From Nitriliruptoraceae bacterium (lineage in GTDB: Bacteria; Actinomycetota; Nitriliruptoria; Nitriliruptorales; Nitriliruptoraceae), in assembly GCA_007121785.1 (NCBI GenBank), contig SKJX01000068.1, forward strand, positions 1 to 56,714: a stretch of 56,714 nt of DNA, given 5' to 3'. Within the stretch, counting starts at the first letter, position 1. Each line of letters starts with the position of its first letter. Made by a program: the position numbers and the translations under genes. Below, in pieces: positions 41,335 through 50,947 of the stretch. The notes below the pieces were generated by a model, which made no database searches, was not told where the DNA came from, and saw nothing but the letters and a program-made list of their open reading frames with translations.

Positions 41335-43654
41335 GAAGTTCGAGGTCGTCGGGCACAACGAACGCAAGGTCGACGGCACCGCCCTGGTGCAGGGCAAGCC
41401 GGTGTTCGTCGCTGACCTGCCCGAACGTGCCGGCACGCTGCACCTGGCGTTGAAGACCAGCCCGCACCCGCACGCCCGCATCCGCGCGATCGACACCTCC
41501 GCGGCCGAGGCGCTCGACGGCGTCGCGCTCGTCATGACCCACGAGAACACGCCCGACCGTCCGTACACCACGGCGGGCCAGGGCTACCCCGAACCGTCGC
41601 CCTACGACACGCGGATGTTCAGCCCCAAGGTGCGGTTCATCGGCGACCGTGTCGCCGCCGTCGCCGCGGACACGCTCGAGACGGCCCGGGCAGCCCTGGA
41701 CCTGATCCACGTCGAGTACGAGGTCCTCGAGCCCGTCCTGTCGATCGATGAGGCGTTGGCCGACGGCGCACCCCTGGTCCACGACGAGCCGTTGTCCGAT
41801 GCGTGGCAGGCCGACCGCAACATCGCCGCCTACAGCGAGGCGGTCGCCGGCGACGTCGAGGCGGGGCTCGCCTCCGCGGACGCATCCGTCGACGTCACCG
41901 TGGAGACCCACTACGGCCAGCACGCGCCGATCGAGCCGCACGTCGTCTCCAGCTACCTCGACGAGCATGACCGGTTGGTGTTGGTCAGCTCCACCCAGGT
42001 GCCGTTCCACGCACGCCGCATCATCGGCTACCTGCTGGACGTCCCCGTCCACCGCATCCGGGTGATCAAGCCCCGGATCGGGGGCGGCTTCGGGGTGAAG
42101 CAGGAAGTGCTGCTCGAGGACCTGTTGGCCCTGACGACGCTGCGTACCGGGCGGCCAGCCAGCATGATCTACACCCGTGAGCAGGAGTTCTACGCCTCGC
42201 GGACCCGCCACCCGATGCGGGTGCGCATGCGGCTCGGCGCGGACGCGGACGGCACGATCCAGGCGATCGACATGGACGTGATCTCCAACACGGGCGCGTA
42301 CGGGACCCACAGCCTGACGGTGCTCTCGAACGTTGGCTCGAAGACCCTGCCGATGTACAACCTGGCCCCCAACATCCGCTTCATCGGTCGGGCGGTCTAC
42401 ACCAACCTGCCCGTCGCCGGGGCCTACCGCGGGTACGGCGCGACCCAGGGCCAGTACGCGATGGAGGTGGCGATCGACCAGCTCGCAGGCAAGCTCGGCA
42501 TGGATCCGCTGGAGGTGCGGTCCAAGAACCACATCCGTGAGGGCGGGACCTCACCGATCTTCCGTGAGCTGGGGGAGGGACGCGAAGGCGTCGAACAGAC
42601 GATCGGCTCCTGCGAGCTGCCCGCCTGCATCGAGCTGGGCGCGGAGCGCATCGGCTGGGCCAACAAGCGCGGGCAGCGGCGGCGCGAAGGCTCCTGGGTA
42701 TACGGGGTCGGGATGTCGATCCACATGCAGGGCTCGGGTATCCCGCTGATCGACATGGCCGCAGCGAGCATCAAGCTCAACGACGACGGCTCGATCAACC
42801 TCGCCGTCGGGGCCACCGACCTGGGGACCGGATCGGACACCGTGCTCGGCCAGATCGCCGCCGAGGTGATCGGCATCCCGCTGGCCAAGGTGATCGTCAC
42901 CTCGTCGGACACCGACCTGACGCCGTTCGATACGGGTGCGTACGCGTCGTCCACGACCTACGTGTCCGGGACGGCGGTGCGCAAGGCCGCGGACGAGGTG
43001 CGCGGCCAACTGGTCGCCGCTGCCGCGGAGATGCTCGACGCCGACCCAGCTGAGCTGGAGGTGGCCGACGAGCAGATCACGGCGCCGGATGGTCGTTCGG
43101 TGACGCTGGAGAAGATCGCGCTGCGGTCGTTGTACGGGGCCAACCAGCACCAGATCGCGGCGACCGCATCGTCGGTGCCGGAGGTCTCACCGCCACCGTT
43201 CATCGCGAGCTTCGCTGAGGTCGCCGTCGACACGGACACCGGCCACATCCACGTCCTCGACTACGTCGTCGCCGCGGACTGCGGCACGGCCGTGCACCCG
43301 AGGCTCGCTGAAGGCCAGGTCGAAGGGGCGGTCGCCAACGGGATCGGCTACGCCCTGTCCGAGGACCTGGCGATCGACGATCGTGGCCGTGCACGCGGGG
43401 TCGACTTCGGTCGCTACAAGATCCCGGTGACCCTCGATCTGCCGATGATCGAGACGGTCCTGGTCGACTCCTACGACCCGACCGGCCCCATGGGGGCCAA
43501 GTCGATCGCGGAGATCGGGATCAACGCCCCGCTGCCGACGATCGCCAACGCGGTCCACGATGCCACCGGGATCTGGTTGACCCAGAGCCCGTACACCGCT
43601 GAGCGGGTGTGGCGCGCCCTGCGAGAGGAGGGCATCGACGCCAGCGAGGTTTGA
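41327..43654 (+). CDS. Xanthine dehydrogenase-type Mo subunit (set B)
   Basis: 775 aa. Motifs: KPRIGGGFGVKQEVLLEDLL, AYRGYGATQGQYAMEVAIDQ, DTGAYASSTTYVSGTAVRKA and PMGAKSIAEIGINAPLPTIA with the catalytic Glu. The GAKSIAEIGINAPLP segment is that of E. coli XdhA/XdhD-type and Se-dependent purine hydroxylases. It is therefore a different branch from set A, where the equivalent is GAKGMAELPTMSATP. Two sets could oxidise different positions of the purine ring or different purines. Confidence 0.9.
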   Translation: MGEKFEVVGHNERKVDGTALVQGKPVFVADLPERAGTLHLALKTSPHPHARIRAIDTSAAEALDGVALVMTHENTPDRPYTTAGQGYPEPSPYDTRMFSPKVRFIGDRVAAVAADTLETARAALDLIHVEYEVLEPVLSIDEALADGAPLVHDEPLSDAWQADRNIAAYSEAVAGDVEAGLASADASVDVTVETHYGQHAPIEPHVVSSYLDEHDRLVLVSSTQVPFHARRIIGYLLDVPVHRIRVIKPRIGGGFGVKQEVLLEDLLALTTLRTGRPASMIYTREQEFYASRTRHPMRVRMRLGADADGTIQAIDMDVISNTGAYGTHSLTVLSNVGSKTLPMYNLAPNIRFIGRAVYTNLPVAGAYRGYGATQGQYAMEVAIDQLAGKLGMDPLEVRSKNHIREGGTSPIFRELGEGREGVEQTIGSCELPACIELGAERIGWANKRGQRRREGSWVYGVGMSIHMQGSGIPLIDMAAASIKLNDDGSINLAVGATDLGTGSDTVLGQIAAEVIGIPLAKVIVTSSDTDLTPFDTGAYASSTTYVSGTAVRKAADEVRGQLVAAAAEMLDADPAELEVADEQITAPDGRSVTLEKIALRSLYGANQHQIAATASSVPEVSPPPFIASFAEVAVDTDTGHIHVLDYVVAADCGTAVHPRLAEGQVEGAVANGIGYALSEDLAIDDRGRARGVDFGRYKIPVTLDLPMIETVLVDSYDPTGPMGAKSIAEIGINAPLPTIANAVHDATGIWLTQSPYTAERVWRALREEGIDASEV

Positions 43655-43699
43655 GTGCTCCGAGCCGGTCCACACGCTGTGTGAGATGGAGGCCTCGCC

Positions 43700-45058
43700 A
43701 TGAGCGAGCACACCAGAGCTCCTGAGACCGCTGAAGACCCCGTCCCCCTCTCTGGCGTGGACCGGTTCTTCCGCTTGACCGAGAACGGCACGAACGTCCG
43801 GACCGAGATCATCGCCGGGGTCACGACCTTCCTGGCGATGGCCTACATCATCTTCGTCAACCCCAACATCCTCGGTGAGACCGGGATGGACATGGGGGCC
43901 ATCTTCGTCGCCACCTGCGTCGCCGCCGCCCTGGGCACCGCGATCATGGGCCTGTGGGCCCGTTACCCGATCGCGCAGGCCCCAGGGATGGGGCTCAACG
44001 CCTTCTTCGCGTTCACCGTGGTCATCGGTCTTGGCATCCCCTGGGAGACCGCGCTCGCGGGCACCCTGATGTCCGGCTTCCTGTTCTTCCTGCTGGCGAT
44101 CACCGGTGTCCGGGAGATGATCGTCAACGCCATCCCGCTGAACATGAAGCTGGCGGTCGGTGCCGGCATCGGCGTGTTCATCGCGTTCATCGGGTTGAAG
44201 AACGCCGGGATCGTCGTTGCCGACGAGGCGACGGCGGTCACGTTGGGCGACCTCACGGTCGGGACGACCGTGCTGGCCGTCTTCGGTCTGCTCGTCACCG
44301 CGATCCTCCTGATCCGTGGTCTCAAGGGTGCGGTCTTCTACGGGATCATCATCACCGCCGTCGCTGGGCTCGTGTTCGGCCAGATCGGCGCTCCCGATGC
44401 GATCGTCGGACAGATTCCGAGCGTCGCCCCGACGTTCGGCGAGGCGATCGTGAACCTCCCCGAACTGCTGACCGCGCAGATGCTCATCGTGGTGTTGACG
44501 ATGCTGTTCGTCGACCTGTTCGACACCACGGGCACCCTGATCGCCGTGGCCAACCAGGCCGGCTTCCTCGACGAGGAGGGCAAGCTGCCCCGCGCCAACC
44601 GTGCCCTGATCTCCGACTCGGTCGCCACGATGGGTGGCGCCGTGATGGGGACCTCGACCACCACCTCCTACATCGAGTCCGCTGCTGGTGTGGGGGCGGG
44701 AGGTCGAACGGGGTTGACCTCCGTGGTCACCTCCGGGTTGTTCCTGTTGGCCCTGCCGTTCTCGCCGCTGCTGGCGGTGGTGACCCAGGAGGTGACGGCC
44801 GCAGCGCTGATCGTCGTCGGGGTGATGATGGCCAAGGGCCTCGGCGGGATCGACTGGAGCAAGATGGAGTACGCCATCCCGGCGTTCACGACGGTCGTGG
44901 TGATGCCGTTGACCTACTCCATCGCCAACGGCATCGCGATGGGTCTGTTCATGTACACGCTGCTGATGGCGGTCAAGGGCCGTCATCGTGAGATCCACCC
45001 CATCCTCTACGGCCTGGCGTTGGTCTTCCTGGCGTACTTCATCTGGTTCGCCGAATGA
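43700..45058 (+). CDS. NCS2 family purine permease (AzgA/PbuG type)
   Basis: 452 aa with twelve or more hydrophobic segments; ATGGAGG lies 7 nt before the ATG. Signature parts are TTFLAMAYIIFVNPNIL, QAPGMGLNAFFAFTVV, GIGVFIAFIGLKNAGIVV, LFVDLFDTTGTLIAVANQAG and ATMGGAVMGTSTTTSYIESA. It imports hypoxanthine, guanine or adenine by proton symport. It lies between the XDH set B genes and the deaminase, with which it overlaps by 4 bp. Confidence 0.94.
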   Translation: MSEHTRAPETAEDPVPLSGVDRFFRLTENGTNVRTEIIAGVTTFLAMAYIIFVNPNILGETGMDMGAIFVATCVAAALGTAIMGLWARYPIAQAPGMGLNAFFAFTVVIGLGIPWETALAGTLMSGFLFFLLAITGVREMIVNAIPLNMKLAVGAGIGVFIAFIGLKNAGIVVADEATAVTLGDLTVGTTVLAVFGLLVTAILLIRGLKGAVFYGIIITAVAGLVFGQIGAPDAIVGQIPSVAPTFGEAIVNLPELLTAQMLIVVLTMLFVDLFDTTGTLIAVANQAGFLDEEGKLPRANRALISDSVATMGGAVMGTSTTTSYIESAAGVGAGGRTGLTSVVTSGLFLLALPFSPLLAVVTQEVTAAALIVVGVMMAKGLGGIDWSKMEYAIPAFTTVVVMPLTYSIANGIAMGLFMYTLLMAVKGRHREIHPILYGLALVFLAYFIWFAE

Positions 45059-46104
45059 CCGCGATCACCGAGGCGCTACGGCGCCTGCCGAAGGTGGAGC
45101 TCCACTGCCACGTCGAGGGGACGATGCGCCCCTCGACGGTGGTGGAGCTCGCCTCCAAGAACGAGATCGAGCTTCCGACCAGCGACCCGACACAGCTGTA
45201 CCGCTACACCAGCCTGGACACCTTCCTGGAGATCTTCTGGCTGGTGCAGTCGGTCCTCGGTGACGGAGATGACTGGGCGAGGCTCGCCTACGAGAGCGCG
45301 GTCGACGGCGCCGAGCACGGGCTGGTCTACCGCGAGAGCTTCTTCACCCCTGCGCGTCACCTCGACGCCGGGCAGGACCTCGGTGACATCGTCGCGGGGC
45401 TCGCCGAAGGGTGCGTCGCCGCCGAGGAGGCCACCGGCGTCCGGATCATGCTGATCGCCGACATCGACCGGGCGTACGGGCCAGGACCGGGGCTCGAGAT
45501 GGTCCAACGGCTCGTCGAGCTCCGTCGTGCGAACGCGCCTGGGACCGATCGGGTGCTCGGCATCGGCCTCGACTCGACCGAGCTCGGGGTCGATCCGACG
45601 GACTTCGCGCCGGCGTTCGAACTGGCCGGACGGTCAGGGCTACGGCGGACATCGCACCAGGGCGAGGTCACGCCTCCCACCACGATCCGCGCCGGGGTGG
45701 ACGTGCTCGGTTGCGAGCGCATTGACCACGGGCTGTCGTTGCTCGATGATCCTGAGCTGACGCAACGGTTCGTCGATGAGCGCATCCCGCTGACCGTGTG
45801 CCCGAACTCCAACATCCGTATCGCCAACGCCTACCCGCGGCTGGAGCTCCACCCGTACGCCCGGATGCGCGAGCTCGGCCTGCTCGCGACGCTCAACACC
45901 GATGACCCCGCACTGACCGACCTCGATCTGACCTACGAGTACCGCTCCGTCATGGACGCGTTCGGCTACACGTGGGACGACATGGTCACGATCGCCCTGG
46001 ACGGCGTGGAAGGGAGCTGGCTGGATCCGACGGACGCGGGTGCGCTGCGAGCGCGGATCACCGCCGACGCGGACCAGCTCGCGAGCTCGCTCGCCACTGG
46101 ATGA
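45055..46104 (+). CDS. Adenosine/adenine deaminase
   Basis: 349 aa. Zn and catalytic residues: LPKVELHCHVEGTMRPST (HxH), RTSHQGEV (His and catalytic Glu; the usual HAGE has Gln here), CERIDHGLSLL and LATLNTDDPALTDLDL. It removes the 6-amino group from adenosine or adenine, feeding inosine/hypoxanthine to the XDHs. Adenosine versus adenine cannot be decided. Last gene of the plus operon. Confidence 0.9.
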   Translation: MTAITEALRRLPKVELHCHVEGTMRPSTVVELASKNEIELPTSDPTQLYRYTSLDTFLEIFWLVQSVLGDGDDWARLAYESAVDGAEHGLVYRESFFTPARHLDAGQDLGDIVAGLAEGCVAAEEATGVRIMLIADIDRAYGPGPGLEMVQRLVELRRANAPGTDRVLGIGLDSTELGVDPTDFAPAFELAGRSGLRRTSHQGEVTPPTTIRAGVDVLGCERIDHGLSLLDDPELTQRFVDERIPLTVCPNSNIRIANAYPRLELHPYARMRELGLLATLNTDDPALTDLDLTYEYRSVMDAFGYTWDDMVTIALDGVEGSWLDPTDAGALRARITADADQLASSLATG

Positions 46105-46116
46105 CCGGCTGGCGCA

Positions 46117-46144
46117 GGTCCGGCCGGGACGCGTTCCGCGGACC
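46117..46144 (+). terminator. Hairpin after the plus purine operon
   Basis: GGTCCG (46117-46122) pairs with CGGACC (46139-46144); inside it CGGGA pairs with TTCCG around a CGCG loop. It is 13 bp downstream of the deaminase stop. There is no T-tract. Confidence 0.4.
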
Positions 46145-46231
46145 GGCGGGACCGAGCGTCGTGCCGGCTGTGGACCTTCGTCGGAGGTGCGTGCACGGCC
46201 TGGCAGACTGGGGCCGTACCGAGGAGGTCGG

Positions 46232-46948
46232 ATGAGCTGGCACCAGGGGCCGATGGTCGCGTTCGACACGGAGACGACCGGCACCGACCCGACGCAGGCA
46301 CGGCTGGTCACCGCGTGCGTCGCGCACGTCGGCGCGGGACGCGACACGGTGGTGCGCACCTGGCTCGCCAACCCTGGCGTCCCGATCCCGCCGGAGGCCA
46401 CGGCCGTGCACGGGATCACCGACGAGCAGGCTCGGGCGGACGGGGCCGACCCGGCCGAGGTCGCCGCCGAGGTCGCCGCGGAGCTCGTCGCCGCGTGGCG
46501 CGCGGGTCTCCCGGTCGTGGCGATGAACGCCAGCTACGACCTGACCGTGCTCGAGCACGAACTGCACCGGCATGGCCAGGACGGCCTCGAGCAGCAGCGT
46601 GGCGACGCGCCGATGCTGATCATCGATCCGTTGGTGATCGACCGGGCGTTGGACCGCTACCGGCCGGGCAAGAAGCGGCTCAGCGACCTGTGCGAGGTGT
46701 ACGCGGTGCACCTCACCGACGCCCACACCGCGGACGCGGACGCGATCGCGGCCGCTCGCGTGGCCTGGCGACTGGCGCGGTGCTATCCGGACGAACTGCA
46801 ACGCGACCTGGTCGAGCTCCAGGACCTGCAGGCTGCCTGGCACGTGGAGTGGGCCGAGCATTTCGAGCCCTGGCTGCGCGAGAACGCCGACCCGGATGCG
46901 CGGATCGACCGCGCGTGGCCGCTGCGGACCCCGGTAGAGGCCCGATGA
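46232..46948 (+). CDS. DnaQ-like 3'-5' exonuclease (DEDDh)
   Basis: 238 aa; the ATG at 46232 follows GAGGAGGT. Exo I motif VAFDTETTGTDP, Exo II around MNASYDLTVLEHEL and Exo III HTADADAIAAARV. ATAVHGITDEQARADG is typical of the proofreading-type family. It is a stand-alone exonuclease of the epsilon/RNase T class; its role in repair or RNA turnover is not shown by context. Confidence 0.88.
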   Translation: MSWHQGPMVAFDTETTGTDPTQARLVTACVAHVGAGRDTVVRTWLANPGVPIPPEATAVHGITDEQARADGADPAEVAAEVAAELVAAWRAGLPVVAMNASYDLTVLEHELHRHGQDGLEQQRGDAPMLIIDPLVIDRALDRYRPGKKRLSDLCEVYAVHLTDAHTADADAIAAARVAWRLARCYPDELQRDLVELQDLQAAWHVEWAEHFEPWLRENADPDARIDRAWPLRTPVEAR

Positions 46949-47023
46949 GCCGCCAGCGACCAGGGCGCAGGATGCCCGAGCGACGGGCTTGACCTGTCCG
47001 GTGACATCCGGCAGTTTCGTAGG

Positions 47024-48376
47024 ATGATCACTCATGGAGACCGAGAGTCACGCCACGCCGACGCGCTGGTCGGACTGCAGCGGCGGTTCGCCGAGGCCGG
47101 CGTGGACGTGCCGCTGCGGCTGTGGGACGGCCGTGAGCTCGGCCCACCTGCGGCCGACTACCGGTTGGTGCTTCACCATCCCTGGTCGCTACGCGCGTTG
47201 CTGGTCCCCCCGACGGATCTCCAGATCGGGGAGACCTACCGTTCGGGTGCCGTCGAGGTGGAAGGCTCGATGGTCGCCGCCATCGAGGGTTTGCGCCGGT
47301 TCCGGGACGGGCTGACCGCACGGGGTGGTGCCGCGGTCGTACGGCTGTTGTTCACCTTGCCGCGACCCCCGGCACCGGTCGAACAGGATCGGGCCCGCCT
47401 GCGTGGTCGCCGCCACAGCCGTCGCCGCGACGCCGCGGCCGTCCAACACCACTACGACGTCGGTGACGAGCTCTACCACCGGTTCCTGGACGAGGATCTG
47501 GTGTACTCGTGCGCGTACTTCGCTGAGGAGGATCGCGACCGGTCCGTCGGTGACCGGTCGGTCCTCGACCGGGCACAGCGTCGCAAGCTCGAACTGGTGT
47601 GCCGCAAGCTGGACCTGCGGCCGGGGGAGCGGCTGCTCGACGTCGGGTGCGGCTGGGGTTCGCTGGCGATCCATGCCGCACGGCATCACGGTGTCGAGGT
47701 GCTGGGGGTGACGCACTCGGAGAACCAAGCCGCGAGCGCACGGGGCCGGGTGGCTGCTGCCGGGCTCAGCGATCGGGTCCGGATCGAGCTGATGGATTAC
47801 CGGGACGTCGAGGAGCGCTTCGACGCGATCGCCTCGGTCGGCATGGTCGAACACGTCGGTTCGGATCAGCTCAAGGGCTACGTCGCTCACCTGGCCGATC
47901 GCCTGGTGGACGGTGGGCGGCTGCTCAACCACGGCATCACGACCGGGCAGCGGGATACGATCCGCGACCTCGGGCAGGATCCGGACAGCTTCGTGGGACG
48001 GTACGTGTTCCCCGACGGTGCGTTGGTCCCGGCTCACCACATGGCGGGACTGATCGAGCGCGGCGGGTTCGAGCTGCGTGACCTGGAGCAGTTGCGTCCG
48101 CACTACGCCCGAACGCTGCGTCACTGGGTCGCCAACATCGAGGCGGCCTACGACGAGATCGTCGACCACGTCGGAGAAGCGACCGCGCGGGTCTGGCGTG
48201 CCTACCTCGCCGGATCGGCTGTCGCGTTCGAGCGGCGGGAGCTCGGGGTCGTCCAGATCCTCGCGACCCGCGGCGACGCCCGACTCCCGCTGGATCGCGA
48301 GCATCTGTCGTTGCGGTCAGGCGAGCAGCACGTCCTCGGCCTCCGTGGCGAACACGTGCAGCCCGAGGCGGTCTGA
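47024..48376 (+). CDS. cfa: Cyclopropane-fatty-acyl-phospholipid synthase
   Basis: 450 aa. The N-terminal lipid-binding part (LHHPWSLRALLVPPTDLQIG) is followed by the methyltransferase domain with AVQHHYDVGDELYHRFLDED, LVYSCAYF, and the SAM loop LLDVGCGWGSLAIHAARHHG. It adds a methylene from SAM to membrane unsaturated acyl chains. The 3' end overlaps the convergent glutaminase gene by 60 bp, so the last 20 residues are read from shared DNA. Confidence 0.9.
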   Translation: MITHGDRESRHADALVGLQRRFAEAGVDVPLRLWDGRELGPPAADYRLVLHHPWSLRALLVPPTDLQIGETYRSGAVEVEGSMVAAIEGLRRFRDGLTARGGAAVVRLLFTLPRPPAPVEQDRARLRGRRHSRRRDAAAVQHHYDVGDELYHRFLDEDLVYSCAYFAEEDRDRSVGDRSVLDRAQRRKLELVCRKLDLRPGERLLDVGCGWGSLAIHAARHHGVEVLGVTHSENQAASARGRVAAAGLSDRVRIELMDYRDVEERFDAIASVGMVEHVGSDQLKGYVAHLADRLVDGGRLLNHGITTGQRDTIRDLGQDPDSFVGRYVFPDGALVPAHHMAGLIERGGFELRDLEQLRPHYARTLRHWVANIEAAYDEIVDHVGEATARVWRAYLAGSAVAFERRELGVVQILATRGDARLPLDREHLSLRSGEQHVLGLRGEHVQPEAV

Positions 48377-49306
48377 GATCTCGGTGCAGACCCGGACGCC
48401 GCGGACGCTGTTGCCGAAGACGTCCAACCCGGGCGAGTAGACGGCGATGCCCATCTTCCCCGGGATGACCGCCATGATCGCCCCGCTGACACCACTCTTG
48501 GCGGGGACCCCGACGTCGAACGCCCACGTGCCCGCGTAGTCGTACATGCCGCAGGTGTGCATCACGCTGAGCACGTCGCGGACCTGCTTGCGGGGCAGCA
48601 CCGTCTGCCCGGTGGTCGGGTTGATGCCGCCGTTGGCGAGCGTCGCGGCCATCGTGGAGAGGTCACCGCTGGTCACCAGCACCGAGCACTGCTGGAGGTA
48701 CAGCTCGAGGATGCGTTCGACGTCCCCGTGCAGCATCCCGGCGCTTCGCATCAGGTAGGCGGTGCCGCGGTTGCCATCGGCCGTGCGCACCTCGGCGGTC
48801 ACGGTCGGGGCGTCGACGTGCAGCTGGTCGTTGGCGGCGTACGCCCGCAGCGTGGTCAGCATCCGCGTGAGCTGCTCGTCCGGGGTCTCGCCACGGACCA
48901 GGCTGCTGGTCACGAGCGCGCCGGCGTTGACCATCGGGTTGAACGGGCGTCGATGGCGTTCGTCGAACCGCAACGAGTGGAACGCCTCACCGCTCGGTTC
49001 GACGCCGACCCGGGCGAGGACCTCGTCGCGGCTGTGATCGGCGAGCGCCATGCCGTAGGTGAACACCTTCGAGATCGACTGCAACGGGAAGCTCACGTCA
49101 TGGTCGCCGACCTCGTGTCGTTGGCCGTCGACCGTGGTCACGGAGATGGCGAACCGGTCGCGCTCCTCCCCGGCCTCGGCGGGCGGGTAGTAGCCACGTC
49201 CGGAGGTGTAGTAGTGCTCGACCTTCTCCCGCGGCTCGGGCAGGCAGCGTTCGTGCAGCTCTTGTAGCCGGGTGTCGATGCGGCGCTGGGTCTCGGGTGG
49301 GAACAC
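48317..49306 (-). CDS. glsA: Glutaminase
   Basis: 329 aa from a GTG at 49306 with GAGG upstream; an ATG at 49375 would add 23 residues not typical of the family. Motifs: FPLQSISKVF (catalytic Ser-x-x-Lys), FNPMVNAGALVTSSL, YLMRSAGMLHGD and VPAKSGVSGAIMAV. It converts glutamine to glutamate and ammonia. It is transcribed divergently from an asparagine synthetase that lacks its own glutaminase nucleophile, 99 bp away. Confidence 0.9.
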   Translation of the reverse strand: MFPPETQRRIDTRLQELHERCLPEPREKVEHYYTSGRGYYPPAEAGEERDRFAISVTTVDGQRHEVGDHDVSFPLQSISKVFTYGMALADHSRDEVLARVGVEPSGEAFHSLRFDERHRRPFNPMVNAGALVTSSLVRGETPDEQLTRMLTTLRAYAANDQLHVDAPTVTAEVRTADGNRGTAYLMRSAGMLHGDVERILELYLQQCSVLVTSGDLSTMAATLANGGINPTTGQTVLPRKQVRDVLSVMHTCGMYDYAGTWAFDVGVPAKSGVSGAIMAVIPGKMGIAVYSPGLDVFGNSVRGVRVCTEISDRLGLHVFATEAEDVLLA

Positions 49307-49405
49307 GGTCGCAACCTCGCAGGTCGGTGCTGACGGGGGCGAGAGGGTCGTAGGCTGGTGAGGCGACAGGCCCATCGTCGCAGGCTCGCACAGGAGGTCC
49401 GGTCA

Positions 49406-50947
49406 ATGTCTGCCATCGTCGCTGCGTACGGACCGTTCGATCCGGCTGAGGGTGACCGGATGCTCGACCGGCTCACCCACCGGGGTCCGGACGGTGGGGG
49501 ATCGATCAGCGCGGGTCCCGGGTGGTTGGGGCACCGACGGCTGGCGATCGTGGATGTCGAAGGCGGCGGGCAGCCCCTCCACGACCCCGAACGGGACCTG
49601 TGGCTGGTCGGCGACGGTGAGGTGTACAACCATCGCCGGCTGCGACGCGAACTCGAGGAGCGTGGACATACGTTCCACAGCGGATCGGATCATGAGACCG
49701 TCCTGCACCTGCTGAGCGAGGAGGGGCCCGCGGCGCTCGCCCGCCTGTGGGGGATGTTCGCGTTCGTCGTCACCGGCGAGGACGTCGGCTTCGCCGCCGG
49801 GCGCGATCTGCTGGGCATCACCCCGCTGTACTGGGTCCAGGACGGGGACACGGTGCTCTTCGCGAGCGAGATCAAGGCGTTCGACCCGCAGCGACGCTCG
49901 GAGGTCGAGCCGTTCCCACCTGGCCACACCTGGACCCCGCAGGGGGGGCTGGAACCGTTCGCGACCCTACCGGAGACCCGAGGGCCGGCCGATCATCCGG
50001 TGCTGCGGGAGGTGGCCCCCGACGCGGCGGAGCCCCCGTCCGAGGTGCTGACCGCCATCCGCGACACGCTGGTGACAGCCGTCGAGCGCTGCATGGTCGC
50101 CGACGTCCCCCTCGGCACGCTGCTGTCGGGCGGGCTCGACTCCAGCATCGTGACCGCGATCGCCGCGGAGATCGCCCGGGACCAAGGCTGGCGGCTGCCG
50201 ACCTTCTCCGTGGGCCTGGCGGACAGCGACGACCTCGTCGCCGCCCGTCGCCTGGCGTCGCAGCTCGGGACCGCTCACTACGAGCGGATCTACACCGAGG
50301 ACGAGCTCATCGACTGGGTCCCCGAGGTGATCGGCGTGATCGAGTCGTTCGATCCGCAGCTGGTGCACAGCTCGGTCCCGAACCTCCTGGTCGCCAAACT
50401 CGCGGCCCGTCACGTCAAGACGGTCCTGATCGGGGAAGGAGCCGACGAGCTGTTCGCCGGCTACTCGCACTACGGGGAGATCGAGAGCCACGAGCAGCTG
50501 CACGAGGCACTGGTCGAGACGATCGAGGGGTTGCATGCCGGTGGGCTGCAACGCGTCGATCGGGTGGCCAGTGCCAACGGTCTCGAGGCTCGCATCCCCT
50601 TCCTGGACGTCGACCTCGTCGAACTCGGCCTCGCCCTGCCGGCGAGGTGGAAGCTGTCCCATGAGGACCGCGCGGAGAAGTGGCTCCTGCGTCAGGCGTT
50701 CGAGGGCTGGCTTCCGGATGACCTGCTGTGGCGCCGCAAGGCGCAGTTCGGGGAGGGCACGGGCGCCCGACAGGTCCTCCGTGATCACTACGGCGCGACG
50801 GTCGACCGGGAGGAGTTCGAGGCCGGCCGCGACGTGATCGACCCCCCCTTGCGGACGCCCGAGGAGCTCGCCTACTACCGGCTGTTCCGCCAGCACCTCG
50901 AAGGGGTCGACCCCGACGGGCTGGTCGGGCGGTTCGCGGAAGCCTGA
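49406..50947 (+). CDS. Asparagine synthetase B-like, lacking the Cys2 nucleophile
   Basis: 513 aa; CAGGAGG lies before the ATG at 49406. The synthetase domain is intact: LLSGGLDSSIVTAIAAEIA (PP-loop), GEGADELFAGYSHYGEIE and ANGLEARIPFLDVDLVELGL. The N-terminal class II amidotransferase domain keeps THRGPDG, GHRRLAIVD and SDHETVLHLL. However, it starts MSAIVAAYG instead of MCGI, so the catalytic Cys is Ser, and the NGEIYN loop is DGEVYN. It should use free ammonia rather than glutamine. Replacement of Cys by Ser needs one base (TGT to TCT), so a sequencing error is possible, but the second change supports real loss. Confidence 0.88.
   Translation: MSAIVAAYGPFDPAEGDRMLDRLTHRGPDGGGSISAGPGWLGHRRLAIVDVEGGGQPLHDPERDLWLVGDGEVYNHRRLRRELEERGHTFHSGSDHETVLHLLSEEGPAALARLWGMFAFVVTGEDVGFAAGRDLLGITPLYWVQDGDTVLFASEIKAFDPQRRSEVEPFPPGHTWTPQGGLEPFATLPETRGPADHPVLREVAPDAAEPPSEVLTAIRDTLVTAVERCMVADVPLGTLLSGGLDSSIVTAIAAEIARDQGWRLPTFSVGLADSDDLVAARRLASQLGTAHYERIYTEDELIDWVPEVIGVIESFDPQLVHSSVPNLLVAKLAARHVKTVLIGEGADELFAGYSHYGEIESHEQLHEALVETIEGLHAGGLQRVDRVASANGLEARIPFLDVDLVELGLALPARWKLSHEDRAEKWLLRQAFEGWLPDDLLWRRKAQFGEGTGARQVLRDHYGATVDREEFEAGRDVIDPPLRTPEELAYYRLFRQHLEGVDPDGLVGRFAEA

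Noticed and set aside
43187-44998. 603-aa minus-strand ORF across the XDH/permease boundary
   Set aside because: Shadow frame with His/Arg/Asp/Gly bias, opposite to the NCS2 permease and XDH motifs.
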